A stretch of DNA of 64,000 bases from the NCBI GenBank assembly GCA_963813315.1, contig CAWEYO010000025.1, forward strand, positions 1 through 64,000, given 5' to 3'. A program made the translations under genes and the position numbers. The number at the start of each line of letters is the position of its first letter. Position 1 is the first letter of the stretch. Positions 20,805-29,330 of the stretch are shown in pieces. Under the pieces are notes generated by a model. The model was not told the origin of the DNA, ran no database searches, and worked only from the letters and a program-made list of their open reading frames with translations. The DNA comes from CAWEYO01 sp963813315 (GTDB lineage: Bacteria > Pseudomonadota > Alphaproteobacteria > Rhizobiales > Rhizobiaceae).

Positions 20805-21512
20805 ATGCTGACTGTACTCAGAGAGGAAGATCGCAACAACAAACCGGCAGCGCGCTGGTCGCCGATCTACTATGGGCTAAGAGACGCCATCGTCAGTCAC
20901 CGCCTCGCCCCCGGGACCAAACTGCCTGAAGACGAGCTGGCCTCGATCTATTCGGTGAGCCGCACCGTCATTCGCTCGGCTCTTCAAGCTCTCGCCCACG
21001 ACCGGCTGGCGCGGCTGGAGCCCAATCGCGGCGCTTTCGTCGCACAGCCGTCGAAGGTCGAGGCCCGGGAGGTGTTCGAGGCGCGCGCGCTCATCGAGCC
21101 GAGGGTGGCGGCCCTCGCCGCGAAGGCCGCTGTGCCGGATGACATTGCGCTGCTGCGGCGGCATCTCGAAAAGGAGCACGACGCGATCCGTGCCCAGCGC
21201 GACAGCGAAGCCATCATGCTGTCAGCGCACTTCCACGTCGGCATTGCCGAAATTGCCGATCACTCGGTGTTGACCAAATTCGTTCGCGACCTGGTTTCCC
21301 ACTCCTCGCTCATCATCGCGCTGTACTGGAACCGGCGTGACACGACGTGCGAAAGCCACGCTCACCACGCTCTCGTCGATGCGATCGAGGCCGGACGCAG
21401 TTCCGACGCTGCATCTCTTATGACCAGCCATCTCGTCGATCTCCTGTCGGGCCTCGATCTTTCGGACCGGGTGACAAAGTCTGCCAGTCTTTCTGAGCTC
21501 CTTCGTCGGTAG
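20805..21512 (+). CDS. GntR-family transcriptional regulator (FCD/FadR subfamily)
   Basis: 235-residue regulator. N-terminal winged helix-turn-helix: LAPGTKLPEDELASIYSVSR, TVIRSALQALAHDRLARLEP, then the wing NRGAFVAQP. The C-terminal FCD effector domain has the metal-binding type pattern with His in SAHFHVGIAEIADH and in ESHAHHALVDAIEAG. ATG at 20805 gives a normal N-terminus; a TTG 21 bp earlier is in frame but lacks a ribosome site. It follows the racemase by 140 bp in the same direction and is the likely regulator of the importer operon, possibly acting at TTGTATACAA (15145-15154). Confidence 0.88.
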   Translation: MLTVLREEDRNNKPAARWSPIYYGLRDAIVSHRLAPGTKLPEDELASIYSVSRTVIRSALQALAHDRLARLEPNRGAFVAQPSKVEAREVFEARALIEPRVAALAAKAAVPDDIALLRRHLEKEHDAIRAQRDSEAIMLSAHFHVGIAEIADHSVLTKFVRDLVSHSSLIIALYWNRRDTTCESHAHHALVDAIEAGRSSDAASLMTSHLVDLLSGLDLSDRVTKSASLSELLRR

Positions 21513-21772
21513 CGTGTGACTCACCCCGCTGAACTTCCGAGCTAGTTGACGCGCGAGAGGTTGGGATCGCCCGATAAAGGCGTACAAGATACTCAGTCCT
21601 GCAGCACATTCGAACAAACTGAGCCACGCGGTCCGGCAGGGTCAGCGAGGAAGTGATGACGGTCGAACGTCTGCGTCTGGCGGCGCAAAGGAGACATTCG
21701 CCGACGTCCGTCTTTTGACCCAAGTCGGCTATTGCTGCTGTACAGCCGAAACGTCGCGAGAGGGTCATTGCC
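21513..21772. other. Non-coding stretch before the dispersed repeat
   Basis: About 260 bp with no supported gene. No terminator with a T-run was found after the GntR gene. Confidence 0.4.
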
Positions 21773-22040
21773 GTGAATTCGGCCGTGGGGAAACGAACTT
21801 CCCAAAGCATCGATTTCGGACACAGCGACACCGCGCCTTGCTGAAATCGCTGTCATCGCTCATCCCGCCAGATCACCTTTCGCACCGTTTTGATTTCCGC
21901 CAGGCGGCGGAGCTTGATGGCCTGCCGTTCGGCAGCGAACGGGCGTTCAAAGGTCGCCCGTATCCATTCGGTCTTCTTGCATCGCTCGCAGCGCATCCGA
22001 ATGGCATCTGCCGGAATGTCGCCGAGAAGCCGCTGCAGAT
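21773..22040 (+). repeat. Dispersed repeat, copy 2
   Basis: Second copy of the 12885-13151 repeat, same orientation, sharing GTGAATTCGGCCGTGGGGAA at its start and the block CGCATCCGAATGGCATC near its end. It overlaps the intact small gene on the minus strand (21853-22065), so the repeat is partly a gene copy and partly its downstream sequence. Confidence 0.7.
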
Positions 22041-22065
22041 CGGCTGGCGCATACCAGCGTTTCAC
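21853..22065 (-). CDS. Small hypothetical protein with a CxxC pair
   Basis: 70 residues from a GTG start. N-terminus KRWYAPADLQRLLGDIPADA, then RMRCERCKKTEWIRATF with Cys-x-x-Cys, then a basic helix ERQAIKLRRLAEIKTVRKV. The single CxxC and basic composition suggest a small zinc- or nucleic-acid-binding protein, but I do not recognise a named family. A frameshifted relative lies within the repeat at 12885-13151. No clear ribosome site precedes the GTG. Confidence 0.5.
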   Translation of the reverse strand: MKRWYAPADLQRLLGDIPADAIRMRCERCKKTEWIRATFERPFAAERQAIKLRRLAEIKTVRKVIWRDER

Positions 22066-22168
22066 GCTGCAGTGGACGCAAGCTTACGCGAACCAACTGA
22101 CCGGAATCATGGGCCTTGGAGAGCGTCCACGCGCTCGGTCGCTGTTTCCCACTTTGTTCTGGCATGGA

Positions 22169-22183
22169 GAACGAAATAGGAAC
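22169..22183 (-). promoter_or_regulatory. LexA (SOS) box, GTTC-N7-GTTC
   Basis: On the plus strand the bases read GAACGAAATAGGAAC; the minus strand is GTTC-CTATTTC-GTTC, an exact match to the direct-repeat LexA operator of Alphaproteobacteria. A further GTTC occurs at 22156-22159. No intact gene starts next to it; the nearest recognisable sequence is a DNA ligase fragment 140 bp downstream on the plus strand. Confidence 0.6.
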
Positions 22184-22319
22184 ATATGCCTCGCTCCGTC
22201 AAGCCTGGGGAACAAAGTTGATCACCGGATATTATGCCCGAACGGTAATGCAAAGCATAACGCTTGCGGCGCCGTGTTGGGTCGCCGTGCTGAGGATACG
22301 TGGCGCAGACCCCATCCAC

Positions 22320-22485
22320 CCGTTCGATCCCCTTATCGCTGAAGCCGATGGAAGCCGAGCCGGTGGAGGAATTGCCACTTGGCAAGCAATGGCTCTACGA
22401 GCCGAAACATGATGGTTTTACGCTGCCTCGCCTTCCGCGACGGCGACCAAGTTGACCTGCTAGTCGAACCGCGGCAGGAAAACGA
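22320..22485 (+). pseudogene. ATP-dependent DNA ligase fragment (N-terminal)
   Basis: Reads LSLKPMEAEPVEELPLGKQW then LYEPKHDGF, the N-terminal adenylation segment of ATP-dependent ligases, with the catalytic Lys in EPKHDG (usually EPKWDG). After a frameshift near 22415 it continues RCLAFRDGDQVDLLVEPRQE and then loses similarity. Only about 55 residues remain of a protein that is normally 300 or more, so this is debris of a LigD/LigC-type ligase. No Ku gene is nearby. Confidence 0.65.
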
Positions 22486-22588
22486 TGAGCACGACGATCA
22501 CCGCCAGGAAAGGACGTCCTCGCCAATCTACGCTGACAGTCCATCCGTCTAGCCCGAGGCACGCACGCCGTCGTTTCAGCGGGCGGTT

Positions 22589-22894
22589 TCAGCGAGCGCG
22601 GCGATCGCAACCGGCTGCGATGCCGGCTCCTTTCTTTGCCGGGACGGATTTTCCCAGCTCCTCCAGCAGTCGATCGAGCCGGTCGAGCCGACCCTCGATC
22701 GCAGCGGCCAGCGCCTGGATGGCCGAGCCCTTGGCCGCGTCGGGCAGGCCCTCCGCAGCCAGGTGGAGCGTATGCACCAGCGCCCGCGCGTCCCTGGAGC
22801 CGTCGACGAGATCGGGCACGATCGCCGCCACGCTACGGACGCGCTCAAGCTTCTCGGGATATGGTTCGGCTGCGGTATCGGTGTCCCCGGTCAT
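22589..22894 (-). CDS. Hypothetical protein
   Basis: 101 residues, soluble and acidic at the start (MTGDTDTAAEPYPEKLERVR), followed by helices with Leu/Ala spacing (LVHTLHLAAEGLPDAAKGSA, AIEGRLDRLDRLLEELGKSV) that look like a helical bundle or short coiled coil. The ribosome site GAGGAGAAACGC supports the ATG at 22894. I recognise no family. A shift near the end would give the alternative tail IAALAETAR, so the last 15 residues may be wrong. Confidence 0.6.
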   Translation of the reverse strand: MTGDTDTAAEPYPEKLERVRSVAAIVPDLVDGSRDARALVHTLHLAAEGLPDAAKGSAIQALAAAIEGRLDRLDRLLEELGKSVPAKKGAGIAAGCDRRAR

Positions 22895-23070
22895 TGCGTT
22901 TCTCCTCTTCGCGTGGTGGCAAGCGCCAGGTCGGTTTGAGCACCGGTCTGGTGGACCATGTCCGTCCGGGCCGGGACACCAATGACAATCGACCGCCCCG
23001 GGCGTTGCCTAATTTCGGCGGAGCCCGACGTCGAACACGGGCGGTTGTCCAGGTTGCGCGACCGACCGGA

Positions 23071-23289
23071 CTAGCCACCTGCAAAATTTTCCTGCTGGTT
23101 GCGGCCTACGCGGTCAAGCGCGGCTTTCAGTCTTCCGGGGGTCGTCGCGCCACCATCGAAAAGCGCCATGACGACAAAGGCGATGCTTTCCTTGTCCGCA
23201 TCGTCGGCAATGCTGTGCGCCAGGCAGTAGTCATCGAAAGCCTTCGTCATGATGGCCAGATGGTGAGGATTGGCTCCTGTGGAATACAT
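23071..23289 (-). CDS. Small conserved hypothetical protein
   Basis: 72 residues starting MYSTGANPHHLAIMTKAFDD, followed by YCLAHSIADDADKESIAFVV and MALFDGGATTPGRLKAALDR. The strong ribosome site GGGGAGGGAAGG just before the ATG at 23289 decides the start against a longer frame. Similar short proteins with HLAIMTKALDDYC-like sequence are common in rhizobia, function unknown. The length and all-helical pattern suggest a small soluble protein. Confidence 0.65.
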   Translation of the reverse strand: MYSTGANPHHLAIMTKAFDDYCLAHSIADDADKESIAFVVMALFDGGATTPGRLKAALDRVGRNQQENFAGG

Positions 23290-23644
23290 TTTCCACCTTC
23301 CCTCCCCGCTAGTTGGGCGAAAGCGTTGGATCTGCTTCCAATCGTCCTTTTGCCGGTGAAGATCGGGCGACATGAAATGGTAAGCCCCTGGCAGGGCGAT
23401 TTCGAGGCGGTCCCCAAGCGCCTGCTCGCTCACGAATATGACGCAGGACATGGAGGCGGCAGAAATCTCAAGGTTCCTGACCGGAACGTTGAAACATCTA
23501 CCTCCGATCTCGGGCACGCAGATCTTCGACACCAGGAACATCCGCAATGCCGAGGACATGGATCCCGGCGTCGTAGAGCGCATGATCGGCTTAGCCCCTC
23601 CTGCTCGCTACAGCGCCCAGCCGCCGAACCCATCGGCGATGCGA
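23290..23644. other. Stretch without a supportable gene
   Basis: About 355 bp. Overlapping frames on both strands are open, but none has a ribosome site or recognisable sequence. The minus-strand segment with NLEISAASMSCVIFVSEQAL could be an old protein fragment. Confidence 0.4.
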
Positions 23645-24987
23645 TCACGGCGTGCCGCAGCTTGCCTCAAGCTTTTGCTCGGCGCTCAGGGCGATTGGGC
23701 CTTTGAGTTGAAGGTCGGCGAACCGGCGGCGGATGAGGTAACAACTGGCGTCCGCTCCTTGGAATGCTTCGTCGGTCCAGAACCGTTTCTTCGCGCGCCA
23801 GTAGCCGATCTCGTCAAAAAAGGAGACGCCAAAGTAGTAGTCAGACGGGACGGAGCTGAAGAAACTCTCGTCGGGCGCAAAAGACCCGTCCGGTTGCAGA
23901 GAGTGGTCCAAGGCCCAGCGCAGCATCTCACGCATCGCTTCGCGGGCGCGAGCACGTTGCCCCTCGGTCATGTGAGGCCATGCATAACGAAAGATTTTCA
24001 CGACGTCGTAGTTGTTGTGATTGTTTGAACTGAGCCCATAGCGCCATCCATAGGGATAGGGCTCGTTTGCGATATCGAAGGTTGTCTCAATGATCTGCGG
24101 CCAGTGCTGGACATCGCCCCGCAGGTAAGAGATCAGATGAAACGTAATGCTGAGGTCTATGGTCCGGTAAAGGCGGTCCCCGACTTGGTACCAGGCGCCC
24201 CAATAGCCGGTGACCGGATCCTGCCACGCATCCAGAAACTGACGAACGTCCGCCCGAATTTGGGCGATTCCGGCACTGCTCCCGATCGCGCAGCAGCCCC
24301 TCCACCTGGTCCTCCAGGTACGCCTGCCAGTAGGCCTTGAAACCCAAGCTGCATGTAGCTGTCGCTCAGGCCATTCAGTTCGGAACGATGGTCGATCCCC
24401 TCCAGCGCAATATTCGAAACGAGAAGCGGCGCCAACAGGGCGAGCGCATCTTTGCTTGAGCGAATGTCTGGTAGGAGATTAAGGGCGTAGTTGGGCGTGG
24501 TGTCATTCTGGTGCAATTCCTGGAGCTTTAACGTGGTCGCTTCCAGTTTCATGAACATCGGTTCGAAGCAAGCGCCCCAACTCCCATCCACCGGCGACTG
24601 CTGCGCGACATAGCCTTGATCGTCATTTTCGAGGCTCGCTTCCAAATCGCGAATGCGGCGCTCGATTGCCTCGAAATCGGCGGTGTAGATGGCGCGCCAC
24701 TTGGCTTCCAGAAAGATTTGGATGCTGCACTCGCGGCTGCGACGGGCGTTCTGATCGTCGGCGAGTCGCTTGCCCAGTGCGCGGACACGGCGCAGGGCAT
24801 CTTCGCGGCGCTCGAGCGTCCCGGGATCGTACTTCGCCCATTCCTGGGCAAGGATGGTCTTTGCGTCCGAGCCGACCAGCAACAGGCTTTGCTCGCGCAA
24901 ACGACGCACGGAGTCGGCAACATCCGCATCGGCGGACGAGACGCCAAGCGCGAAACTCGCCAATACGAACAGAAATGAACGCCTCAT
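23645..24987 (-). pseudogene. Secreted hypothetical protein, frameshifted
   Basis: Joined frames give about 445 residues. The N-terminal signal peptide MRRSFLFVLASFALGVSSAD is followed by a helical, charged domain (SVRRLREQSLLLVGSDAKTI). The C-terminal half has Trp/Tyr-rich motifs, FLDAWQDPVTGYWGAWYQVG, then EPYPYGWRYGLSSNNHNNYD and PSDYYFGVSFFDEIGYWRAK, reminiscent of an alpha/alpha toroid fold (as in prenyltransferase-like or glycoside-processing proteins). The frame changes near 24335 and near 24290; no internal nonsense codon is needed. Export to the periplasm is predicted; function unknown. Confidence 0.6.
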
Positions 24988-25280
24988 AGTAAGGCTCCCT
25001 CAGTTCGCTAAACTGCTCAGTCCCGAGATTCAGCCAGACGCCTGGCGCACCGACAAGGCGCCGCAAGACTGCACCATCGATCAGGTCCCATAGTCTTTCC
25101 AGCCGAAACTCGGAAGGACTTTAGGGCTCGGGATAGGGCGTGCCATCCTTGTGCACGAACCGGCCGTCAGCGTTGGAACTCGTCATGTCGCTCGCGCAGG
25201 TGGGCTTGCCTTAGTTTGGAACGGAGACGAGTTTGTGGTGCAAGAGGTAAACATCTGACCCTGCGGGTGGCCATATTGTC

Positions 25281-26084
25281 GTGAGCGCCACGAAACTGCT
25301 GCTGATCTTGCCGCTGATAGCGGCCTTCGCCTACGTCTCTCTTGTCGGCCTGATGTATTTTTCACAGCGCGCCCTCCTCTATCCCGGCGCCAGCGCGACA
25401 CCTGCTCCAGAGCATGCGAGCTGGGGCGAGAACGTTTCCATCAGGACGCCCGATGGCGAGACGCTTCATGGGCTCTACAGCAAGGGCGTATCCGGCAAGC
25501 CGTCGGTGCTGTTCTTTCTTGGAAACGCAGACCGGGTCAGCAACTACGGCTTCCTCGCCAAGGCGTTGGCCGACACGAGGCATTGGCCTGCTTGCGATTT
25601 CCTACCGCGGTTATCCGGGATCGACCGGCTCGCCGAGCGAGGACGGGCTGCTGACCGATGGCATCGCCGCGTTCGACTGGCTTTCGAGACGCTCCGAAGG
25701 CGGGATCGTTGTGCTCGGCCAGTCGCTGGGCAGTGGCGTCGCCGTCAACACGGCAGGGCAAAGGCCGGCTGTCGGCGTTATCCTTGTGTCTGCCTACTGT
25801 CGGTGCAGTCGCTTGCCCAGACCCACTACCCTTTCCTTCCGGTCGCGCGTTTCATCAAGGATTCCTTCCGCTCCGATCTCAGAATAGCGAAGGTCAGGCA
25901 ACCGAAACTGTTCATCCACGGCCGGCGTGACGACATCATTCCGCTGTCTTCGGGCGAGGCGTTATATCGCATCGCTCCCGAGCCCAAGCAGATGCTGATC
26001 TATGATGGCTCTGGTCACAATGATATTTGGGACGAAGGCATGGTTGGCGACGTGATCCGCTTTGTGGAGGCGGTGAACACCTAG
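25281..26084 (+). pseudogene. Alpha/beta hydrolase (BEM46/ABHD13-like), frameshifted
   Basis: About 267 residues when joined, beginning with a membrane anchor (LLLILPLIAAFAYVSLVGLM) and the family segment QRALLYPGA. The nucleophile Ser is in VLGQSLGSGVA (GxSxG), the acid in HGRRDDIIPL and the His in GSGHNDIW. The motif AISYRGYPGSTGSPSEDGL is typical of the BEM46/ABHD13 branch, membrane-anchored serine hydrolases of unknown substrate. Frames change near 25585 and again between 25760 and 25810. The start is GTG. The stop overlaps the end of an IS110-type fragment on the other strand. Confidence 0.75.
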
Positions 26085-26306
26085 AGAAGGTCTGCGGCGG
26101 CGGCTATCTCGTCAATCTCGCGGGTGATGGTCTCGATGCGCTCGTCGAGCCAGAGCCAATCCTCGTTGAGACCGACTATCAGATCGCTCATCCTCGGCGA
26201 GATCTCGTCAGCGCGGTTCCTTCCAGTTGCGCAGCGCTCTTGCACCGGGTCGCACCGCTATGCCCTGCTCGATAGGGAAGGCGCGAATCTGATTGATCAT
26301 GGCTGT
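26081..26306 (-). pseudogene. IS110-family transposase fragment
   Basis: Two pieces in different frames, MINQIRAFPIEQGIAVRPGA and ISPRMSDLIVGLNEDWLWLD plus ERIETITREIDEIAAAADLL, match the middle of IS110-type transposases (QLINQIRAFL, SPRM, DWxxLDxRI). The ends of the element are missing. It is distinct from the intact transposase at 10130-11170. Confidence 0.7.
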
Positions 26307-26512
26307 CCGCCGCGAGACCGGCCGCGACCGCACACGGAGCTGATCTTGCCCGAGCCCGGCTCGGGCATACACATTATAATTTCGGCCAGGGGCCAGATAT
26401 CGCCCACGTGATCGAAGGCTATCTGACAAATCCGACCTCCAAGGCGACCCAATTCTCGCCGGAGTGAAGGTCGGCATCCTTGCCGTACGCGGGCATCTGC
26501 CTGGAGACTGCC

Positions 26513-28603
26513 TCAACTCCACATTCCGCGCATGCGGCTCTTGAAGTCGATACGAATGTTGGGCTGCGGTGTGCGAACCGGCTCCATTGTGGGCGCAGGC
26601 CAGGACACACGTTCGAACCTACTGAGGATATGATCTGGAATAAACCGCGTGCGCGAGGCATAGACATGGCGGTCGCCGTGCTTGGACTGTCCATGTGTGT
26701 AGAAGCGCTGCGGCACTATGAGGTGGAGCGAATCCTTCGCACGCGTCATCGCGACGTACAGCAACCGTCGCTCTTCTTCGACCTCGTCGCGCTCGCCGAC
26801 CGCCAGGTCGCTCGGAATGCAGCCGTCGACCGCGTTGAGCACGAACACCTTCGCCCATTCCTGTCCCTTGGCCGAATGGATGGTGGAGAGGATCAGATAG
26901 TCCTCGTCCAGATGCGGCGGCCCGGCGCGGTCGCTGGTGGCGTTGGGCGGATCAAGCGTCAACTCGGTGAGGAAATGTTGCCGCGACGGGTAGCCGGCCG
27001 CGATCTGCTCCAGTTGAAGGAGGTCGGCGCGGCGAACCTGGGCGTCCTCGTGGAGTCGCTCCAGATGCGGCTCGTACCACAGCCGCACGCGCTCGAGATC
27101 GGATGGCCATGCTGCGGAGTTGTTTTGAAGATCCCTGAAGAGTTCGACGAGCGCTGGCCAATGAGCCGCGCTTCGCGCCGGAGGGCGGAACGTCGAAAGT
27201 CCCATCGCCATGTTGGGTAAACCTGCCACCGCATCAATGACCTCTTGGGCCGTCGAAGGCCCGATGCCGGGGATGAGCTGCAGCAGGCGGAAGCCGGCGA
27301 CGCGGTCACGCGGGTTCTCCGCGAAGCGCAGCACCGCGAAGACGTCCTTGATGTGCGCCGCATCGAGGAATTTCAGTCCTCCGAACTTAACGAATGGGAT
27401 GTTGCGGCGCGTCAATTCGATTTCCAGCGGACCCGAATGATGCGAAGCGCGGAAGAGCACGGCCTGCTGTTTCAAGGCCGTTCCTTCCTCGCGCTGCTCC
27501 AGCACCTTCTCGCAGACATAGCGAGCCTGACCGGGTTCGTCCTGCACCGTCACCAGCAGCGGCTTCTCCGAGGAACCGCGCTCGGTCCAGAGATTCTTGG
27601 TGAAGCGCTCCTTGGATTGCTCGATCACGGCGTTGGCGGCAGCAAGGATTGTCTCGGTGGAGCGGTAGTTCCGGTCAAGCGTGACAACCTCGGCAGGCAG
27701 CGGGAAGAGCGTCGGGAAGTCGAGAATATTGCGCACCTCCGCGGCGCGGAAGGAATAGATCGACTGCGCGTCGTCACCGACCACGGTTAACCCGCGTCCG
27801 TCGGGCTTCAAAGCAATCAGGATCGACGCCTGCAGGCGGTTCGTGTCCTGGTACTCGTCGACGAGGACATGGTCGAAGCGCGAACCGAGTTGTTCGGCGA
27901 GAGCGGGCTCGGTGGCCATCTGCGCCCAGTAGAGAAGCAGATCGTCGTAGTCGAGGACGTTCTGCGCCTGCTTGGCCTCGACATAGGCGCCGAAGAGCTG
28001 CTTCAGCTCCCCGCTCCAGCCGCTGCACCACGGAAATGACTTTGCGAGCACCTCTTCCAACTCGGCTTGCGCATTGACGACCCGCGAATAGATCGCAAGA
28101 CAGGTGCCCTTCGCAGGAAACCGGCTTTCCGTCTTGGAAAGACCAAGATCGTGGCGGACCAGGTTCATCAGGTCTGCCGAATCCTCGCGGTCATGGATGG
28201 TGAAGGCTGCATCCAGCCCGATTTCGAGGGCGTAGTCGCGCAAGAGCCGGGCGCCGACCGAATGGAACGTGCCGGCCCATGTCAGGCCTTCCGTCAGGAC
28301 CGCGGCGTTGTTGCCCATGACTTTTGCGGCGATGCGCTCGACGCGCCTGGTCATGTCCGACGCCGCTCGGCGCGAAAAGGTCATCAGCAGGATACGGCGC
28401 GGGTCGGCGCCCTTGACGACCAGGTGCGCGACGCGATGCGCCAACGTGTTGGTCTTGCCAGATCCAGCCCCGGCGATGATTAAAAGTGGTCCGGCGACCA
28501 TGCCATCGCCATGCATCACCGCCAGTCGCTGTTCGGCGTTGAGCCGGGCGAGGTAGTCAGGCGCGGTGACCGAATCATGGGCGGCGATGTTCATGTCTGA
28601 CAT
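26513..28603 (-). CDS. UvrD/Rep-family ATP-dependent DNA helicase
   Basis: 696-residue SF1A helicase. Motif I IIAGAGSGKTNTLAHR, motif II VLVDEYQDTNR, motif III VVGDDAQSIYSFRAAEVRNI, motif IV NYRSTETIL, motif V LSTIHSAKGQEW and motif VI RRLLYVAMTRAKDSLH are all intact. It is nearer to Rep/PcrA than to RecB and is a 3'-5' DNA translocase acting in replication or repair. ATG at 28603 is chosen; an upstream start would add a basic stretch without family match. It ends with GMWS and lacks the long UvrD C-terminal tail. It stands alone between gene debris and the integrated element. Confidence 0.92.
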   Translation of the reverse strand: MSDMNIAAHDSVTAPDYLARLNAEQRLAVMHGDGMVAGPLLIIAGAGSGKTNTLAHRVAHLVVKGADPRRILLMTFSRRAASDMTRRVERIAAKVMGNNAAVLTEGLTWAGTFHSVGARLLRDYALEIGLDAAFTIHDREDSADLMNLVRHDLGLSKTESRFPAKGTCLAIYSRVVNAQAELEEVLAKSFPWCSGWSGELKQLFGAYVEAKQAQNVLDYDDLLLYWAQMATEPALAEQLGSRFDHVLVDEYQDTNRLQASILIALKPDGRGLTVVGDDAQSIYSFRAAEVRNILDFPTLFPLPAEVVTLDRNYRSTETILAAANAVIEQSKERFTKNLWTERGSSEKPLLVTVQDEPGQARYVCEKVLEQREEGTALKQQAVLFRASHHSGPLEIELTRRNIPFVKFGGLKFLDAAHIKDVFAVLRFAENPRDRVAGFRLLQLIPGIGPSTAQEVIDAVAGLPNMAMGLSTFRPPARSAAHWPALVELFRDLQNNSAAWPSDLERVRLWYEPHLERLHEDAQVRRADLLQLEQIAAGYPSRQHFLTELTLDPPNATSDRAGPPHLDEDYLILSTIHSAKGQEWAKVFVLNAVDGCIPSDLAVGERDEVEEERRLLYVAMTRAKDSLHLIVPQRFYTHGQSKHGDRHVYASRTRFIPDHILSRFERVSWPAPTMEPVRTPQPNIRIDFKSRMRGMWS

Positions 28604-29330
28604 GAAGTACCGTTTCCGTTTCGTTCGCAATGGACGAGGGAAGAAGCAAGTCTCTTACTCGCAATTCTTTGCTCCGGAGGAGCCGCTTGGTCACATAGAT
28701 CGAACTGGTCGATCGGTTGAAGGTTGTCGTCGCAGACTGCAGCAGCCTTGCTCTTCGAGAACGGAAAGAATTGACCCCCACACAGACATTTGGCTCGTAG
28801 AGCCAGTCCTTGCCGCGAGGACATTGACCGATGCTTGTACGAAGATTGCCACTTTTTTCCACATCTCGTACAGTAACGCTACATGATTTGAAAAGCAATT
28901 CAGCCGCTCGTCGCAATAGTATTTTTGCATTTATTTTGCGTTTAAACCATGAGCACAGCAGCGGACTATTTCATATAACAGATCTACACCATCTGAAATT
29001 CGGGTTTTGCGGTTTGAAATTAAAGGTTCTGCGCGAGAAGTTGAAATTTCAGATTTTGCGCCGGATTCCAGGAAGATTGAAATTTCAGGTTTTGCGCAGA
29101 TTCGGGGGGCCCCAATGCCGCCCCCTCCCCCGGCCCTTCGACGACCCGGCACCCCCAATACCCTAGAGGTCGACCCGCCGCGCCGCGGTCGCGACGTCGA
29201 CAGACCTCGACCTCCTGGCGGCGTTTCTTCGCTTGTGGTGCAGAATGATCCTCGTTACATCTGAGGTTCGCTCATCGCCGGAATGTGGTGCAGGCACATC
29301 CGCTTCAACCTCTCCACAATCGACGCAAAC
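28604..29330. other. AT-rich non-coding stretch with short repeats
   Basis: 727 bp lacking a supportable gene between the helicase and the recombinase genes. From 28850 it is much richer in A+T than its surroundings and then turns very GC-rich near 29100-29220 (poly-C tract). It holds the four-copy repeat described separately. Confidence 0.5.
28995..29100. repeat. Four imperfect copies of GAAATTTCAGRTTTTGCGC
   Basis: Copies begin near 28995, 29016, 29043 and 29079. The last two are the closest to each other (GAAATTTCAGATTTTGCGC and GAAATTTCAGGTTTTGCGC), the first two are diverged. Intervals of 21, 27 and 36 bp are irregular. Confidence 0.6.

Noticed and set aside
23438..24028. 196-codon plus-strand frame
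   Set aside because: Most of it runs opposite the secreted protein gene on the minus strand and has no start signal.
28995..29100. Four-copy repeat as a CRISPR array
   Set aside because: Units are imperfect, intervals irregular (21, 27 and 36 bp) and no cas genes are near.
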